Origin: CAZKFN01 sp964552035
Lineage (GTDB): Bacteria > Bacteroidota > Bacteroidia > Flavobacteriales_E > Vicingaceae
DNA length: 33,852 nucleotides
Assembly (NCBI GenBank): GCA_964552035.1
Contig: CAZKFN010000016.1
Location: forward strand, 1 to 33,852
Direction of reading: 5' to 3'
The translations under genes and the position numbers were made by a program. Numbering within the stretch: the first letter of the stretch is position 1; every line of letters begins with the position of its first letter. The notes beneath the pieces are model-generated. The model did not search any database, had not been told where the DNA came from, and was given only the letters and a program-made list of their open reading frames with translations. This document shows positions 1-8,931 of this stretch, one piece after another.

Positions 1-977
1 CTGCTTTAGATACTACGATAACTGGGATAGGTAGTAAGTTAGATAGTAATAATAGGGTTGTTGATGTTTCTCAAGGGGAATATTGTACTAATTTTGAAGA
101 AGATGAAAAAACGCCTTGGATATCACTAAATTATCCTGGATTCTTTCAGCCTAGTAGCTTTGAATTAGGTCTCCCTTCTAAAACCATCTTAAATGAAGCT
201 AGAAGCGGTATAAGAGCGTGGACAACAAAATTAACAGGAAATTATGAAAGCTTTGACTCCTCATCTGTGCTCTCTCCATTCTTTAGGATGAGAAAGGATT
301 CTTGTTACCAATTTGAGTTGTACCATCAGTATTATATAGCAGATGGATTTAATGACGGAGCTCAGGTGCTTATGAGCGCAAATACCAATGACGGTATTGG
401 AAACTTTAGAAATCTCAATCGAGTTGTGGGTGGAGTTGGAGATACTGCTTTACAAAAAAACTGGTATAATACTAAACATATTATTGCTATTGAAGATAAC
501 AATGAAAATGCAGGTTGGTCAGGTATGTCAAATGGCTGGGTACGTTCAACTACATTTATACCTTCTTATGAAGACCAATATGTGTTATTTTTATTGCGCT
601 TCGCTTCAGATGGGAATAATGAGTCTGAAGGTTGGTCTGTAGATGACATTTGTATTAGAAGCATTCCTGCGCCAAACTGTTTTGCAGTTGGATTAGATGA
701 GAAAGAAATGGATCTAAGCAAATTGTATCTTGGACAAAATTTACCTAATCCAGCACAAAATGAGTTTGAAGTACCTTATTACTTACCTGAAGCAGGAAGA
801 GTATATTTTGAGGTTACAAATGCCTTAGGTCAGACTGTTCGTCAATTGGAAATGAGCAAGACTAAAGGAAATCATTTATTACAAATGGATATTTCAGATT
901 TAAGCTCTGGAGTATATTATTATTGGATAGTCTTTAATGATCAGAAGATTAGTAAGAAAATGATTATCTCTAGATAA
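1..977 (+). CDS. T9SS-exported protein, C-terminal part (5' end outside window)
   Basis: The reading frame is already open at base 3 and stays open to the TAA at 975-977, so the ATG at 267 is internal and the true start lies upstream of the window. The visible 324 residues hold a beta-sandwich-like region with motifs such as FASDGNNESEGWSVDD, of the kind found in secreted peptidases and adhesins of Bacteroidota. The last 80 or so residues are a type IX secretion sorting domain: LGQNLPNPAQNEFEV, then GRVYFEVTNALGQ, then LSSGVYYYWI and the basic end KKMIISR. By family knowledge such proteins cross the outer membrane through the Por/T9SS machine, and the C-terminal domain is removed on export. 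No catalytic motif is visible in this fragment, so the activity is unknown. It is followed directly by a strong terminator. Confidence 0.85.
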   Translation, partial: ALDTTITGIGSKLDSNNRVVDVSQGEYCTNFEEDEKTPWISLNYPGFFQPSSFELGLPSKTILNEARSGIRAWTTKLTGNYESFDSSSVLSPFFRMRKDSCYQFELYHQYYIADGFNDGAQVLMSANTNDGIGNFRNLNRVVGGVGDTALQKNWYNTKHIIAIEDNNENAGWSGMSNGWVRSTTFIPSYEDQYVLFLLRFASDGNNESEGWSVDDICIRSIPAPNCFAVGLDEKEMDLSKLYLGQNLPNPAQNEFEVPYYLPEAGRVYFEVTNALGQTVRQLEMSKTKGNHLLQMDISDLSSGVYYYWIVFNDQKISKKMIISR

Positions 978-995
978 GAATAAATAATTAACTTG

Positions 996-1035
996 AAAAG
1001 GCTGATTTAAAATGTTTTAAATCAGCCTTTTTTTT
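996..1035 (+). terminator. Rho-independent terminator after the T9SS gene
   Basis: A near-perfect inverted repeat (996-1012 with 1015-1031, core GGCTGATTT / AAATCAGCC) is followed by eight T residues at 1028-1035. It sits between two convergent genes. On the opposite strand the stem is followed only by TTTTC, so termination should be stronger for the plus-strand gene. Confidence 0.9.
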
Positions 1036-1040
1036 GACAA

Positions 1041-1934
1041 TTAATTAAGGGTTAGATAAGGGCTTATTTTTTGATAAATAGAGTCGGTAATTATTTCAGA
1101 TTGTAAAATTTCTTCTAAAGCATTATAATTTCCATGTTGCTCTCTTATTCTTACGATTGAATTAGCAATATTCCAGTTAATATAAGGATGTTTTTGAAGT
1201 TCTTTGGCTTCGGCTGTATTGACGTTAATTTTCTTTAAAGTAATGACAGAAATAGTAAGGCTACTATCTAGAGCTTGGTAAACACTATCAGAGATTCCCC
1301 ATATTTCAAGGAGCTGTTTTTTTGCATAGTAACCCCCTAAATCATTTCTATAACTTACAATCTTGCTTGAAAAGAAAGGGCCAATACCATATACTTTACG
1401 AAGCTCACTACTATCAGCTGTATTGATATCTACAATAATCTTTTCCCAACGCTTTTTAGAAGGGATAGTCTTTTTATCGTTGGCAAACCTCTCAGGTTTA
1501 GGGTAAACTAGAGATTCTGGAAGTAAGATAAATGGGGCTAACTTTTGATATTGCTCATCTGTAATGGTATATATTTTTGCTAAGTCTGATTTTATTTTAA
1601 AGCTACCTCCTTTGGCTTGGTAGTTCTTAATTGTCTCTGCTTGTTTTTTGCTAAGTCCTAATTGCATCCATTCTTCTATAGATAAGCTGTTGGGATTAAA
1701 ATTAGTATAATTAATTGGTAGAATTAAGGAATCTTCTTCCTCTTCAAGATTTGCCTCTAATTGATTTAACAATTTCCTTAATTCTTTATCTTCACTGCTA
1801 ATTTTCTTTTCTTTATTAAAATAATATAGACTTTCATTAGCGACGATAAATATAAATATAAGTCCAAGTAAAATGTAAATGCCTTTTGTTTCACCTTTAC
1901 TGAAGTAAAAGAAATATTTGAATGAAGGCTTCAC
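1041..1934 (-). CDS. Membrane-anchored helix-hairpin-helix (ComEA-like) protein
   Basis: This 297-residue protein has one N-terminal membrane segment (about 18-37), an acidic linker (about 48-70) and three ComEA-type helix-hairpin-helix modules at roughly 79-135, 168-225 and 236-295. The hallmark motifs are DINTADSSELRKVYGIGP and INVNTAEAKELQ. Such modules bind DNA without sequence preference; in ComEA they hold incoming DNA during uptake. Whether this Bacteroidota version does so is inference. The start is GTG at 1932-1934: the nearby ATGs are out of frame, and the N-terminus (short basic stretch, then one hydrophobic helix) fits the family. It lies 6 bases behind the lipoprotein gene, so it is probably the last gene of a three-gene operon and translationally coupled. 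Confidence 0.8.
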   Translation of the reverse strand: MKPSFKYFFYFSKGETKGIYILLGLIFIFIVANESLYYFNKEKKISSEDKELRKLLNQLEANLEEEEDSLILPINYTNFNPNSLSIEEWMQLGLSKKQAETIKNYQAKGGSFKIKSDLAKIYTITDEQYQKLAPFILLPESLVYPKPERFANDKKTIPSKKRWEKIIVDINTADSSELRKVYGIGPFFSSKIVSYRNDLGGYYAKKQLLEIWGISDSVYQALDSSLTISVITLKKINVNTAEAKELQKHPYINWNIANSIVRIREQHGNYNALEEILQSEIITDSIYQKISPYLTLN

Positions 1935-1940
1935 ATCGCA

Positions 1941-2606
1941 TTAATTTATTATTATGCTGTCCACTTCTATGGTAGTACAAGGCAAGAGTTTGAGTTCAAT
2001 GTTTTGATATGAAGAATCTGTAATATTAGCAGCTTCTAGTGATTTGTTATAATCAGATTGGCCTATACCGTAGCAAACAATAAGTGGAAGTGTATTTCCA
2101 TTAATTATCGCATCAAAGTTAAACAGTAAGGTATCTAATGTCCCATTTTCCGGCATAAGCTGATAACTTATAGTAGAAGGATTGCTGATACCGTAAAATA
2201 AGGTGTCGTTAGCCGTAAATTGATACTCTCCACCTAAAGTTAGTATTAAAGAAGTTGAGCTTGCCATATAAAGGTTTTCGAGACCAAGGTCGCGTTTTAA
2301 AGGTAGGTTTTTAATTATGGTGCTATAACCTTGGTTTTGAAAGAGGATTAGTTCTACTTCACCCGCATCTTTATCGTCCACTTCATAGGTGAAGTTGAAC
2401 TCTCCATTGGTGTTAGTTATTGCACTTCCTAAGATTAAAGATTCTGAATTTCCATTAACTCCAATAGTTTTAAGGCCAACTTCTAGGTTAACAGCAGGGT
2501 TATTACAATTAAGATAAAGTGTACCAGAAATTTTACTAATCACTGTATCGTTTTTACAGCCTAATAAAGATGACATTACAAATAATAAGGGGAGGAGCCT
2601 TTTCAT
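1941..2606 (-). CDS. Predicted lipoprotein of unknown function
   Basis: The 221-residue product begins with a lipoprotein signal peptide (MKRLLPLLFVMSSLLGC), with the lipobox cysteine at residue 17. It should therefore be lipidated and held in the inner or outer membrane. The rest is rich in beta-prone segments, and residues about 25-110 (GTLYLNCNNPAVNLEVGL, then GEFNFTYEVDD) resemble the carboxypeptidase-regulatory-like fold used in many Bacteroidota surface proteins. I do not recognise a specific family. Its start overlaps the stop of the upstream symporter by four bases (ATGA, 2603-2606), a clear sign of co-translation, so it may assist that transporter. Confidence 0.7.
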   Translation of the reverse strand: MKRLLPLLFVMSSLLGCKNDTVISKISGTLYLNCNNPAVNLEVGLKTIGVNGNSESLILGSAITNTNGEFNFTYEVDDKDAGEVELILFQNQGYSTIIKNLPLKRDLGLENLYMASSTSLILTLGGEYQFTANDTLFYGISNPSTISYQLMPENGTLDTLLFNFDAIINGNTLPLIVCYGIGQSDYNKSLEAANITDSSYQNIELKLLPCTTIEVDSIIIN

Positions 2607-4669
2607 GGTTTTGTTTTTTTAATAACACCAGTTTTTACTTTAACTAAATAGGACTTTAAATCCGTACGTACTTCTTTAGATAATAATAATAACCCAAAGA
2701 TATTAGGAAAAGCCATACCGAGAATCATTAAATCAGAAAAATCTAATACAGCGCCTAAACCTACAGAGGCTCCTATAACTACAAATACTAAAAATAAAGT
2801 CTTATAAGAATAATCTGCAAGCTTACTTTCTCCAAATAAATAGGTCCATGCTTTTAACCCGTAATAAGACCAGGAGATCATAGTTGAAAATGCAAATAGG
2901 AAGATGGCTATAACTAAGACTTTAGAGAACCAGGGAAAAACACTACTAAAAGCAATAGAAGTTAATTCAGTTCCTTCATATCCAGAAGTTCCGTCGGCAA
3001 ATCCAGTAAATACAAGAACCAAAGCAGTCATTGTACAAATTAAAACAGTATCGACAAAAGGTTCTAATAGCGCAACGATTCCTTCACTAATAGGTTCATC
3101 TGTTTTTGATGCAGAGTGTGCAATGGATGCAGAACCTATTCCAGCTTCATTAGAAAAAGCTGCTCTTTGAAAACCAACGATAAGTACTCCAATAACTCCA
3201 CCTTTGATAGCTGGTGCTGCAAAAGCCCCATTGATGATTTCAGAAAACACATTACCAATATTTTGATAGTTCATGCCAATGATAACCAATGCTGCTGCTA
3301 CGTATAATACGGCCATAAAAGGAACAACTTTGTCCGTAACTTTAGCTATACTTTTAATTCCTCCAATAATTACAATCCCTACAAGTAAAGATAAAGCAAT
3401 ACCAAACCATACGCCCATTCCTTGCATGAAAGGAAATTCCATTGAAATTTGTGCAAACGCTTGATTGGCCTGAAACATATTCCCACCACCAAAAGAAGCG
3501 CCTATACATAGAATGGAGAAGAGTATCGCCAATACTTTTCCAAGTTTACCCAAGTTTTTCCTTTTTAAACCTTCACTTAAATAATACATAGGTCCTCCAG
3601 AAACCTCTCCCTTTTCATTTACTTTTCTATATTTTACTCCTAAGGTACATTCGACAAATTTACTCGCCATGCCCAATAAACCACCTATAATCATCCAGAA
3701 AGTAGCTCCTGGTCCCCCTAAAGATATTGCAACAGCAACACCGGCAATATTGCCTAAGCCAACTGTAGCAGAGAGAGCAGTTGTTAAGGCTTGGAAGTGG
3801 GAAACTTCTCCCTCGTCTTCTTTCTTATCGTATTTTCCTCTAATTAAATCTATAGCATGACGAACACCTCTAGCATTTATAAAGCGCATTCGAATGGTAA
3901 AAAATAATGCTCCAAAAACAAGCCATATAACAATAAAGGGTATGCCACTTTTTTGAATATCACCATTAGGGTGCTTCATGGGAATAGGTTCGTCATAAAC
4001 TATCCCAGCAAGGTTTTCTGCTCCAACTTCAATTATATGATTGATATCATTAGAATTATATATGATTTTCCCCTCTTCAGCATAATAATGAATCGTTCCA
4101 CTTGTTTCTGCATGGACATCTATTACCCTTTCACCGTCCTGTTCTATAGTGGCAATTAATTCTCCTTTTTCAACATGTTTTCCTTCTTCTACATACCACT
4201 TTTTAAGTGTAATTTTAATTATTTCTGGATTATTCCAACCCGGCGCCTTAACTGGACGGATTTCTTCATAAACAATGGGGTCGTGTATTCCTATAGCTGA
4301 AAAAGGATCCCAAAATAAAAAATTAGCCATTGCATTAACGATGGGCTTAAATGTAGCATTCATCTTTTCTTCAATCGAACGTGTGGGAACTTGTCCTTCT
4401 ACAGCTAAAGTATCGCCATTTGCATCAGTTATTAAAACATGAAAGAGTTCTCCTTCAGTAAGATCATAAGCTTTGTTAGAGCTTAAGGTAACGGACTGTA
4501 TCGACCATTTGTATTTATAAGGAGCTTGACCACCTTCTACTATTATTTCGGCTTGTCCATCGTTAATTTTTGCAGTTGGATTATTATACTCTATGAAAGC
4601 TTCAATGTGCTTTGCATGTATACTAGGTCCTATTAATAAAAGCGAAATAGCAAGTATTTTTTTAAGCAT
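2603..4669 (-). CDS. Alanine/sodium symporter (AGCS) with SprB-like repeat and lipoyl-like insert
   Basis: Residues from about 243 to the end form an amino-acid:cation symporter of the AGCS family, with the signature TALSATVGLGNIAGVAVAI (about 297-315) and about ten membrane helices. It imports alanine, glycine or related amino acids with sodium. At 688 residues it is much longer than the usual 450-550. The extra part is a signal peptide (1-19), a SprB-like repeat (about 37-90: GGQAPYKYKWS, VLITDANGD), a short AGCS-like amphipathic stretch (MANFLFWDPFSAIG, 114-127), and then a barrel-sandwich domain like lipoyl domains (about 139-216: WYVEEGKHVEKGELIATIE, SGTIHYYAEEG). That domain has no lysine between 169 and 200, so it cannot be lipoylated or biotinylated at the normal site. 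It is the first gene of the 4669-1041 operon. Confidence 0.88.
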   Translation of the reverse strand: MLKKILAISLLLIGPSIHAKHIEAFIEYNNPTAKINDGQAEIIVEGGQAPYKYKWSIQSVTLSSNKAYDLTEGELFHVLITDANGDTLAVEGQVPTRSIEEKMNATFKPIVNAMANFLFWDPFSAIGIHDPIVYEEIRPVKAPGWNNPEIIKITLKKWYVEEGKHVEKGELIATIEQDGERVIDVHAETSGTIHYYAEEGKIIYNSNDINHIIEVGAENLAGIVYDEPIPMKHPNGDIQKSGIPFIVIWLVFGALFFTIRMRFINARGVRHAIDLIRGKYDKKEDEGEVSHFQALTTALSATVGLGNIAGVAVAISLGGPGATFWMIIGGLLGMASKFVECTLGVKYRKVNEKGEVSGGPMYYLSEGLKRKNLGKLGKVLAILFSILCIGASFGGGNMFQANQAFAQISMEFPFMQGMGVWFGIALSLLVGIVIIGGIKSIAKVTDKVVPFMAVLYVAAALVIIGMNYQNIGNVFSEIINGAFAAPAIKGGVIGVLIVGFQRAAFSNEAGIGSASIAHSASKTDEPISEGIVALLEPFVDTVLICTMTALVLVFTGFADGTSGYEGTELTSIAFSSVFPWFSKVLVIAIFLFAFSTMISWSYYGLKAWTYLFGESKLADYSYKTLFLVFVVIGASVGLGAVLDFSDLMILGMAFPNIFGLLLLSKEVRTDLKSYLVKVKTGVIKKTKP

Positions 4670-4696
4670 AGAATATGATATTTTGTGCTAGTGGGA

Positions 4697-4704
4697 CAAA
4701 TATA
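4697..4704 (-). promoter_or_regulatory. Candidate -7 promoter element for the symporter operon
   Basis: On the minus strand these bases read TATATTTG, an exact match to the Bacteroidota -7 consensus TAnnTTTG, and they lie 27 bases before the ATG. No TTTG -33 box is present at the expected spacing, so support is partial. Confidence 0.35.
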
Positions 4705-4744
4705 GGGGTTTTGATAGTTTATAGAATAAAATAACCAAGAAGTC

Positions 4745-5641
4745 TTAAAACTCTTTGTCCATTATTGCAATACCTTCTTCAAATGAATGGGGCTGATATC
4801 CTAAAATTTGAATAGCCTTGTCTAAAATAAAACCCGTTTTTGATGGGCGTTTTGCCCTTTGATTGAGTGTAGTAGAACTTATTTTATTGATGTAAGAAGC
4901 ATCAAGTTGATAATACTTGGCTACTCTTTGTACGAGCTGGTAAATCGACATAAAATCTTTTCCGGAAATATGATATATACCTTGAGCACTTTGTTCGGCT
5001 ATTAAGATACAGCCGTCAGCTAAATCATCCACTAAGGTTGGTGTGCGAAATTGATCGTTGACAATATTTATTTTTTGTTTTTTTTCTAAGGCCCCTTTTG
5101 CCCATAAAACAATATTGGAGCGACTCATATCTTCTACCAATCCATAAACTAAGACCGTCCGTACAATAGCAAAATTAGGGTTGGATTTTAAAAGAATACT
5201 TTCAGCTGCGAGTTTGGATTCTCCATAATAGCTTATGGGGTTAGGTTGGTCTTCTTCTTTATATGGACCCGCCTTGCCATCAAAAATAAAATCAGTAGAT
5301 AAGTGAATAAAATGACAGTTGTACTTTTTTGAAGCTTCATGAAGATGTTCAACAGCACCAACATTTAATTGCCAGCATTCTTCTTTGTGATCTTCACAGG
5401 CATCAACATTAGTCATTGCAGCAGTATGAATTAAAATTTCAGGTTGATGTTTTTCAAAACAAGTTAACACTTCATCTCGATTGGTTATATCCAAGCTGAC
5501 ATAAGTATAACCCGAGGTATCTGAAATTCTATTTTCTCCTCTAGAAGTAGCAATTAATTGAAACTCTTTGTGAACTTTTAATTTGCTAACTAACTTCTGA
5601 CCTAAGAGTCCATTGCTACCTGTAACTAGGATTTTTCTCAT
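4745..5641 (-). CDS. rfbD: RmlD-like dTDP-4-dehydrorhamnose reductase / SDR oxidoreductase
   Basis: This 298-residue short-chain dehydrogenase has the NAD(P)-binding TGSNGLLGQ loop at residues 8-16, the STDFIFDG strand and the catalytic YGESK (YxxxK) motif, in the order typical of the RmlD substrate-binding family. RmlD reduces dTDP-4-dehydrorhamnose to dTDP-rhamnose in the cytoplasm. The family also includes other sugar-nucleotide reductases, and many Bacteroidota carry stand-alone copies, so the exact substrate is inferred. An RmlC epimerase is encoded at 21277-21819, which fits a rhamnose-type pathway, but RmlA and RmlB are not in the window. It follows the PspC gene at 64 bases, probably in the same minus-strand transcript. 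Confidence 0.78.
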   Translation of the reverse strand: MRKILVTGSNGLLGQKLVSKLKVHKEFQLIATSRGENRISDTSGYTYVSLDITNRDEVLTCFEKHQPEILIHTAAMTNVDACEDHKEECWQLNVGAVEHLHEASKKYNCHFIHLSTDFIFDGKAGPYKEEDQPNPISYYGESKLAAESILLKSNPNFAIVRTVLVYGLVEDMSRSNIVLWAKGALEKKQKINIVNDQFRTPTLVDDLADGCILIAEQSAQGIYHISGKDFMSIYQLVQRVAKYYQLDASYINKISSTTLNQRAKRPSKTGFILDKAIQILGYQPHSFEEGIAIMDKEF

Positions 5642-5705
5642 TCTCTAAATTTTAAAATACTTCAATTTTTAAAAATAAAAAGGGAAATAAAATATGCAGT
5701 TGAAG

Positions 5706-5936
5706 TTATATTTCCCAGATTGTTTTTCTTTTTTTTAGCTTGAAAAAATGCTTGTTTTCCAAAATAAAAGCCATTGCAAGATACAAAATGAGTGGAGAGC
5801 CAAGTGTAATAAAAGAAGTATATATAAAGAAGAGCCTAATTTTAGAACTTCGTATTCCTAGTTTTTGACCCCACCAACTGCAAACTCCAAATGCATGTTG
5901 CTCAAAAATGTCTTGAATGTGTTGTACCAGTTTCAT
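5706..5936 (-). CDS. PspC-domain small membrane protein
   Basis: The 76-residue product is a single PspC domain: the conserved FGVCSWWGQKLGIRSSKIRLFF stretch is readable in residues 16-37, followed by one or two membrane helices (about 38-62) and a basic tail. PspC proteins of enterobacteria sense envelope stress with the phage-shock system. In Bacteroidota they often stand alone and their role is unclear. It sits between the DUF2851 gene (80 bases upstream) and the RmlD-like gene. Confidence 0.8.
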   Translation of the reverse strand: MKLVQHIQDIFEQHAFGVCSWWGQKLGIRSSKIRLFFIYTSFITLGSPLILYLAMAFILENKHFFKLKKRKTIWEI

Positions 5937-6016
5937 CTAAATATAATCTATATATACTAAGCTTAAAATTAAGGATTTTATTATAAAAATGGGCTTAAGA
6001 ATATAAATTTATAACT

Positions 6017-7294
6017 TTAGGAACTTCTTAAAATTGCGTTTCCAATTTTACAATGCAAGCATTTTTTCTTATCACAATATTCTTTTTTAAGCTGTAATAA
6101 AGCTTGAGAGTGGAATGCTGAGCTTAATGGGAGTCCTAAAGTTTGCCATTTTTTTGTAATTGAATTTTTTTCTGCAGGAATTTTATCGAGCAAATGAAGT
6201 GCAAATTGTTTGCCTTCAACATCGTCTCTTTTTTGAGCATAAATAAATAAAAGCGGCACAACAGCATTAATTAATAGTACATCTTGCGTAGTTTTGCCAA
6301 TCCTTTTTTTCCTTTTTTGACCAGCTGGAATATCGAATTGATAATGGGAGTCCCAATATTCTGAAGCCGTAGTGTTAAAGAGTTGATAGATTTGCTCAAT
6401 TGATTTTGCTTCTCGGATTTTTTCAAAAAAACTTTTGTTTTTATGAATTAATGCAGCTAGTTGAGCAAGGCGAATCGTAGGAAAATTGGAGGGGCGCATT
6501 CTCATAAACTTCCAAATGGAAGCGTCTATATTTTTAAGTTTATACTTATTTTTTAAAAATCGATATTCTTCTTTTAATTTTTTTGGGTAGCTGCCTTTAA
6601 AGGTTTCTTCCAAAAATCCAGCTTGGCCAAATAAAAGTGCTTCTAGTTGCAGAAGATTATCTTGGTGTTTTCTTAAAGTAGAAAAAGGTAAAGCATTAGC
6701 CAGTAGCTCAAAGGGTGTTCCATTTACTTTAAGTCCTATGTATTTGCAGATGGTTTGATAGAAAACTTCCTCCCAATCATTAGTGTTAAGCAATAATTTT
6801 TGATGAATTCTCCTTGCTTTGTCTTCTAGCCTTTCGACAAGCATACGCTCCAATTGTTGAAGTTTTATAAATTGATCAACTGCTTCAATATTTTTCTCAC
6901 AGGGTATCCAATTCTGATTTTCTTTTAACATTTGGTAGCGCTCTAGCAATACTTTGCTAACCCTACCTTTTAGTTCTATAGTGGGAATAAAAGCACCACT
7001 TTCTCTTAGTACCTTTTTGTTTTCCTCCCAAACTACATGAAGAATTATTTTGTCATAAAGTCTATCTTTTTGATGTTGATGGTTAAACCAATCGGAGGAT
7101 TGAATATGAATTTCAACATTTCCAGCCCATAAGGTATTGTCAATTTTTAATTGGGCATTAAAGAAATCTGGTCCTGCATTTAGATTGGGTAGTCCAGCTT
7201 TGATGATTTCTACTTTCTCTCCTTGAGTCGTATATAAATCATTGGAATTATACAATTTAAATTGCCAGATGTAATGTAGAAATGCTTCATTCAT
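6017..7294 (-). CDS. DUF2851 family protein
   Basis: The 425-residue protein matches the DUF2851 family, which is largely confined to Bacteroidota. I recognise the N-terminal MNEAFLHYIWQFKLYN and the conserved GPDFFNAQLKIDNTLWAGN and EIHIQSSDW segments, which look like a nuclease-type or beta-rich fold. No function has been established for the family. The C-terminus has a cysteine group (C407, C412, C415; CDKKKCLHC) that could bind a metal. It lies 44 bases downstream of the sodium:solute symporter gene and is followed by PspC, an arrangement I associate with Flavobacteriia; the co-transcription is inferred. Confidence 0.82.
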   Translation of the reverse strand: MNEAFLHYIWQFKLYNSNDLYTTQGEKVEIIKAGLPNLNAGPDFFNAQLKIDNTLWAGNVEIHIQSSDWFNHQHQKDRLYDKIILHVVWEENKKVLRESGAFIPTIELKGRVSKVLLERYQMLKENQNWIPCEKNIEAVDQFIKLQQLERMLVERLEDKARRIHQKLLLNTNDWEEVFYQTICKYIGLKVNGTPFELLANALPFSTLRKHQDNLLQLEALLFGQAGFLEETFKGSYPKKLKEEYRFLKNKYKLKNIDASIWKFMRMRPSNFPTIRLAQLAALIHKNKSFFEKIREAKSIEQIYQLFNTTASEYWDSHYQFDIPAGQKRKKRIGKTTQDVLLINAVVPLLFIYAQKRDDVEGKQFALHLLDKIPAEKNSITKKWQTLGLPLSSAFHSQALLQLKKEYCDKKKCLHCKIGNAILRSS

Positions 7295-7338
7295 ACGAAC
7301 TAAATTAAGGTATTTTAAAAGATTTTAAAAATTGCCTT

Positions 7339-8805
7339 TTAATTCATTTGTGTATTTGGGTTTGTAGGGCTTGTTTTAAGCATCAATAAGCCTAAGAAAG
7401 TCAATAAACCGTTGAGGATGATAATTTCGAATCCGAATTCATAACCATTAAATAAAGTCGCTGAATAGTGTTGGAGTAGGAAAGTAGCTATAGGGCAAAT
7501 GATGCAAACTAGTGGCACCCACTTATCTTTTATTTGCATTTTGGTCATCATTCCAAAAGCATATAGCCCTAAAAGTGGACCATAGGTATAGTCAGCGGCT
7601 TTAAATAAACTGCTAATAACACTTTCATCAGCAATAAGTGTGAAAAGCATAATTGTTAAGTATAAAGCTAGTGAAACCAGTATATGGACTCTTTTTCTTG
7701 TTTTTATTTGTTCTTTTTTTTCTTTTTTAAAGATGTCAAGAAAATCTATGCAAACAGAAGTTGTTAAAGCCGTTAAGGCAGAATCAGCACTGGAATATGC
7801 AGCTGCAATTAAACCTAAAATAAACAGTACAGCGATGAATGGGCCTAATTCTCCTATAGCAAGCATGGGATATAAGTCATCTCCATTAATTGGAATTGCA
7901 ATGCCCATTTTATGGGCATAATAAAAAAGTAACACACCTAGACTTAAAAATAAAAGATTAACAAAAACGAGGACAGTACTAAAAGACATCATGTTCCATT
8001 GAGCCTCTTTTAAGTTTTTGCAACTTAGGTTTTTTTGCATCATATCTTGATCTAAACCTGTCATTACAATAGTGATAAAAGCGCCACTAAAAAATTGTTT
8101 CCAGAAATATTTCCCACTTCTCCAATCATCAAAGAAGAAAGTTTTGGAATATTCACTTTCTTTTATTTGTGAAACTACTTCTACAAAACTCCAATCGAGT
8201 TTAAGGCTAATTTGCCATATAGTAATGCCAACGGCTGTTAACATAAATAATGTTTGCAAACTGTCTGTCCAAACTATGGTTTTAATTCCACCTTTTTGGG
8301 TGTATACCCAGATAAGCAAAATGGTAATCGCAACGGTAAGACCATAAGGTATGCCCCAAGAATTAAAAATGGCCAATTGCAATACATTAGCTACTAAAAA
8401 TAATCTAAATGCAGAGCCAACTGTTCGAGATAAAAGAAAATAAAATGCCCCTGTTTTATAAGACCAGAAACCAAAGCGCTGCTCTAGATAGGTGTAAATA
8501 GAAGTAAGCTGTAATCTATAATACAAGGGCATAAGCACATAAGAAATCACTAAGTATCCTAAAATATATCCAAAAACCATTTGCATATAAGAGAATTGGC
8601 TATCACCCACCCAGCCCGGAACGGAAATAAATGTTACTCCAGAAAGTGAAGTGCCCACCATTCCAAAGGCAACTAAATACCATGGAGAATTTTTATTACC
8701 TATAAAAAAGCTATCATTATCAGCACCCTTTGAGGTAAAGTAACCTACTATAATTAGAAAAAAGAAATATGCTGCAATGATGCTGCTAATTAAAATGGGG
8801 CTCAT
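7339..8805 (-). CDS. Sodium:solute symporter (SSS family)
   Basis: This 488-residue protein has about 13 hydrophobic helices and the SSS family landmarks: the early ADNDSFFIGNKNSPWYLVAF region, GMVGTSLSGVTFISVPGW in helix 2, and the AAAYSSADSALTALTTS stretch that contributes sodium ligands in helix 8. It should import a small solute with sodium across the inner membrane. The substrate cannot be told from sequence; Bacteroidota paralogues include sugar, sialic-acid-like and nucleoside-like carriers. It is the first gene of a probable operon with DUF2851, PspC and the RmlD-like gene, and it diverges from recR. Confidence 0.87.
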   Translation of the reverse strand: MSPILISSIIAAYFFFLIIVGYFTSKGADNDSFFIGNKNSPWYLVAFGMVGTSLSGVTFISVPGWVGDSQFSYMQMVFGYILGYLVISYVLMPLYYRLQLTSIYTYLEQRFGFWSYKTGAFYFLLSRTVGSAFRLFLVANVLQLAIFNSWGIPYGLTVAITILLIWVYTQKGGIKTIVWTDSLQTLFMLTAVGITIWQISLKLDWSFVEVVSQIKESEYSKTFFFDDWRSGKYFWKQFFSGAFITIVMTGLDQDMMQKNLSCKNLKEAQWNMMSFSTVLVFVNLLFLSLGVLLFYYAHKMGIAIPINGDDLYPMLAIGELGPFIAVLFILGLIAAAYSSADSALTALTTSVCIDFLDIFKKEKKEQIKTRKRVHILVSLALYLTIMLFTLIADESVISSLFKAADYTYGPLLGLYAFGMMTKMQIKDKWVPLVCIICPIATFLLQHYSATLFNGYEFGFEIIILNGLLTFLGLLMLKTSPTNPNTQMN

Positions 8806-8905
8806 ACTTATAAAATATTAAGTTGCTAAATAAAGCTTTTTTTCTTTTCTTTTCATTTCTTGAAGAGACTTCTTTGAATTAGTAGTCCTTTTCAATTTCC
8901 CTTCG

Positions 8906-8913
8906 TATTTTTG
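8906..8913 (+). promoter_or_regulatory. Candidate -7 promoter element for recR
   Basis: TATTTTTG matches TAnnTTTG exactly and ends 18 bases before the recR start, which would give a very short leader. No -33 TTTG is found at 19-21 bases; the nearest is at 8873-8876, 29 bases away. Confidence 0.35.
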
Positions 8914-8931
8914 AAAAAAGAAATTTAAATT

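Noticed and set aside
267..269. ATG at 267 as start of the first gene
   Set aside because: The same frame is open and protein-like all the way to base 3, so this methionine is internal to a gene that begins before the window.
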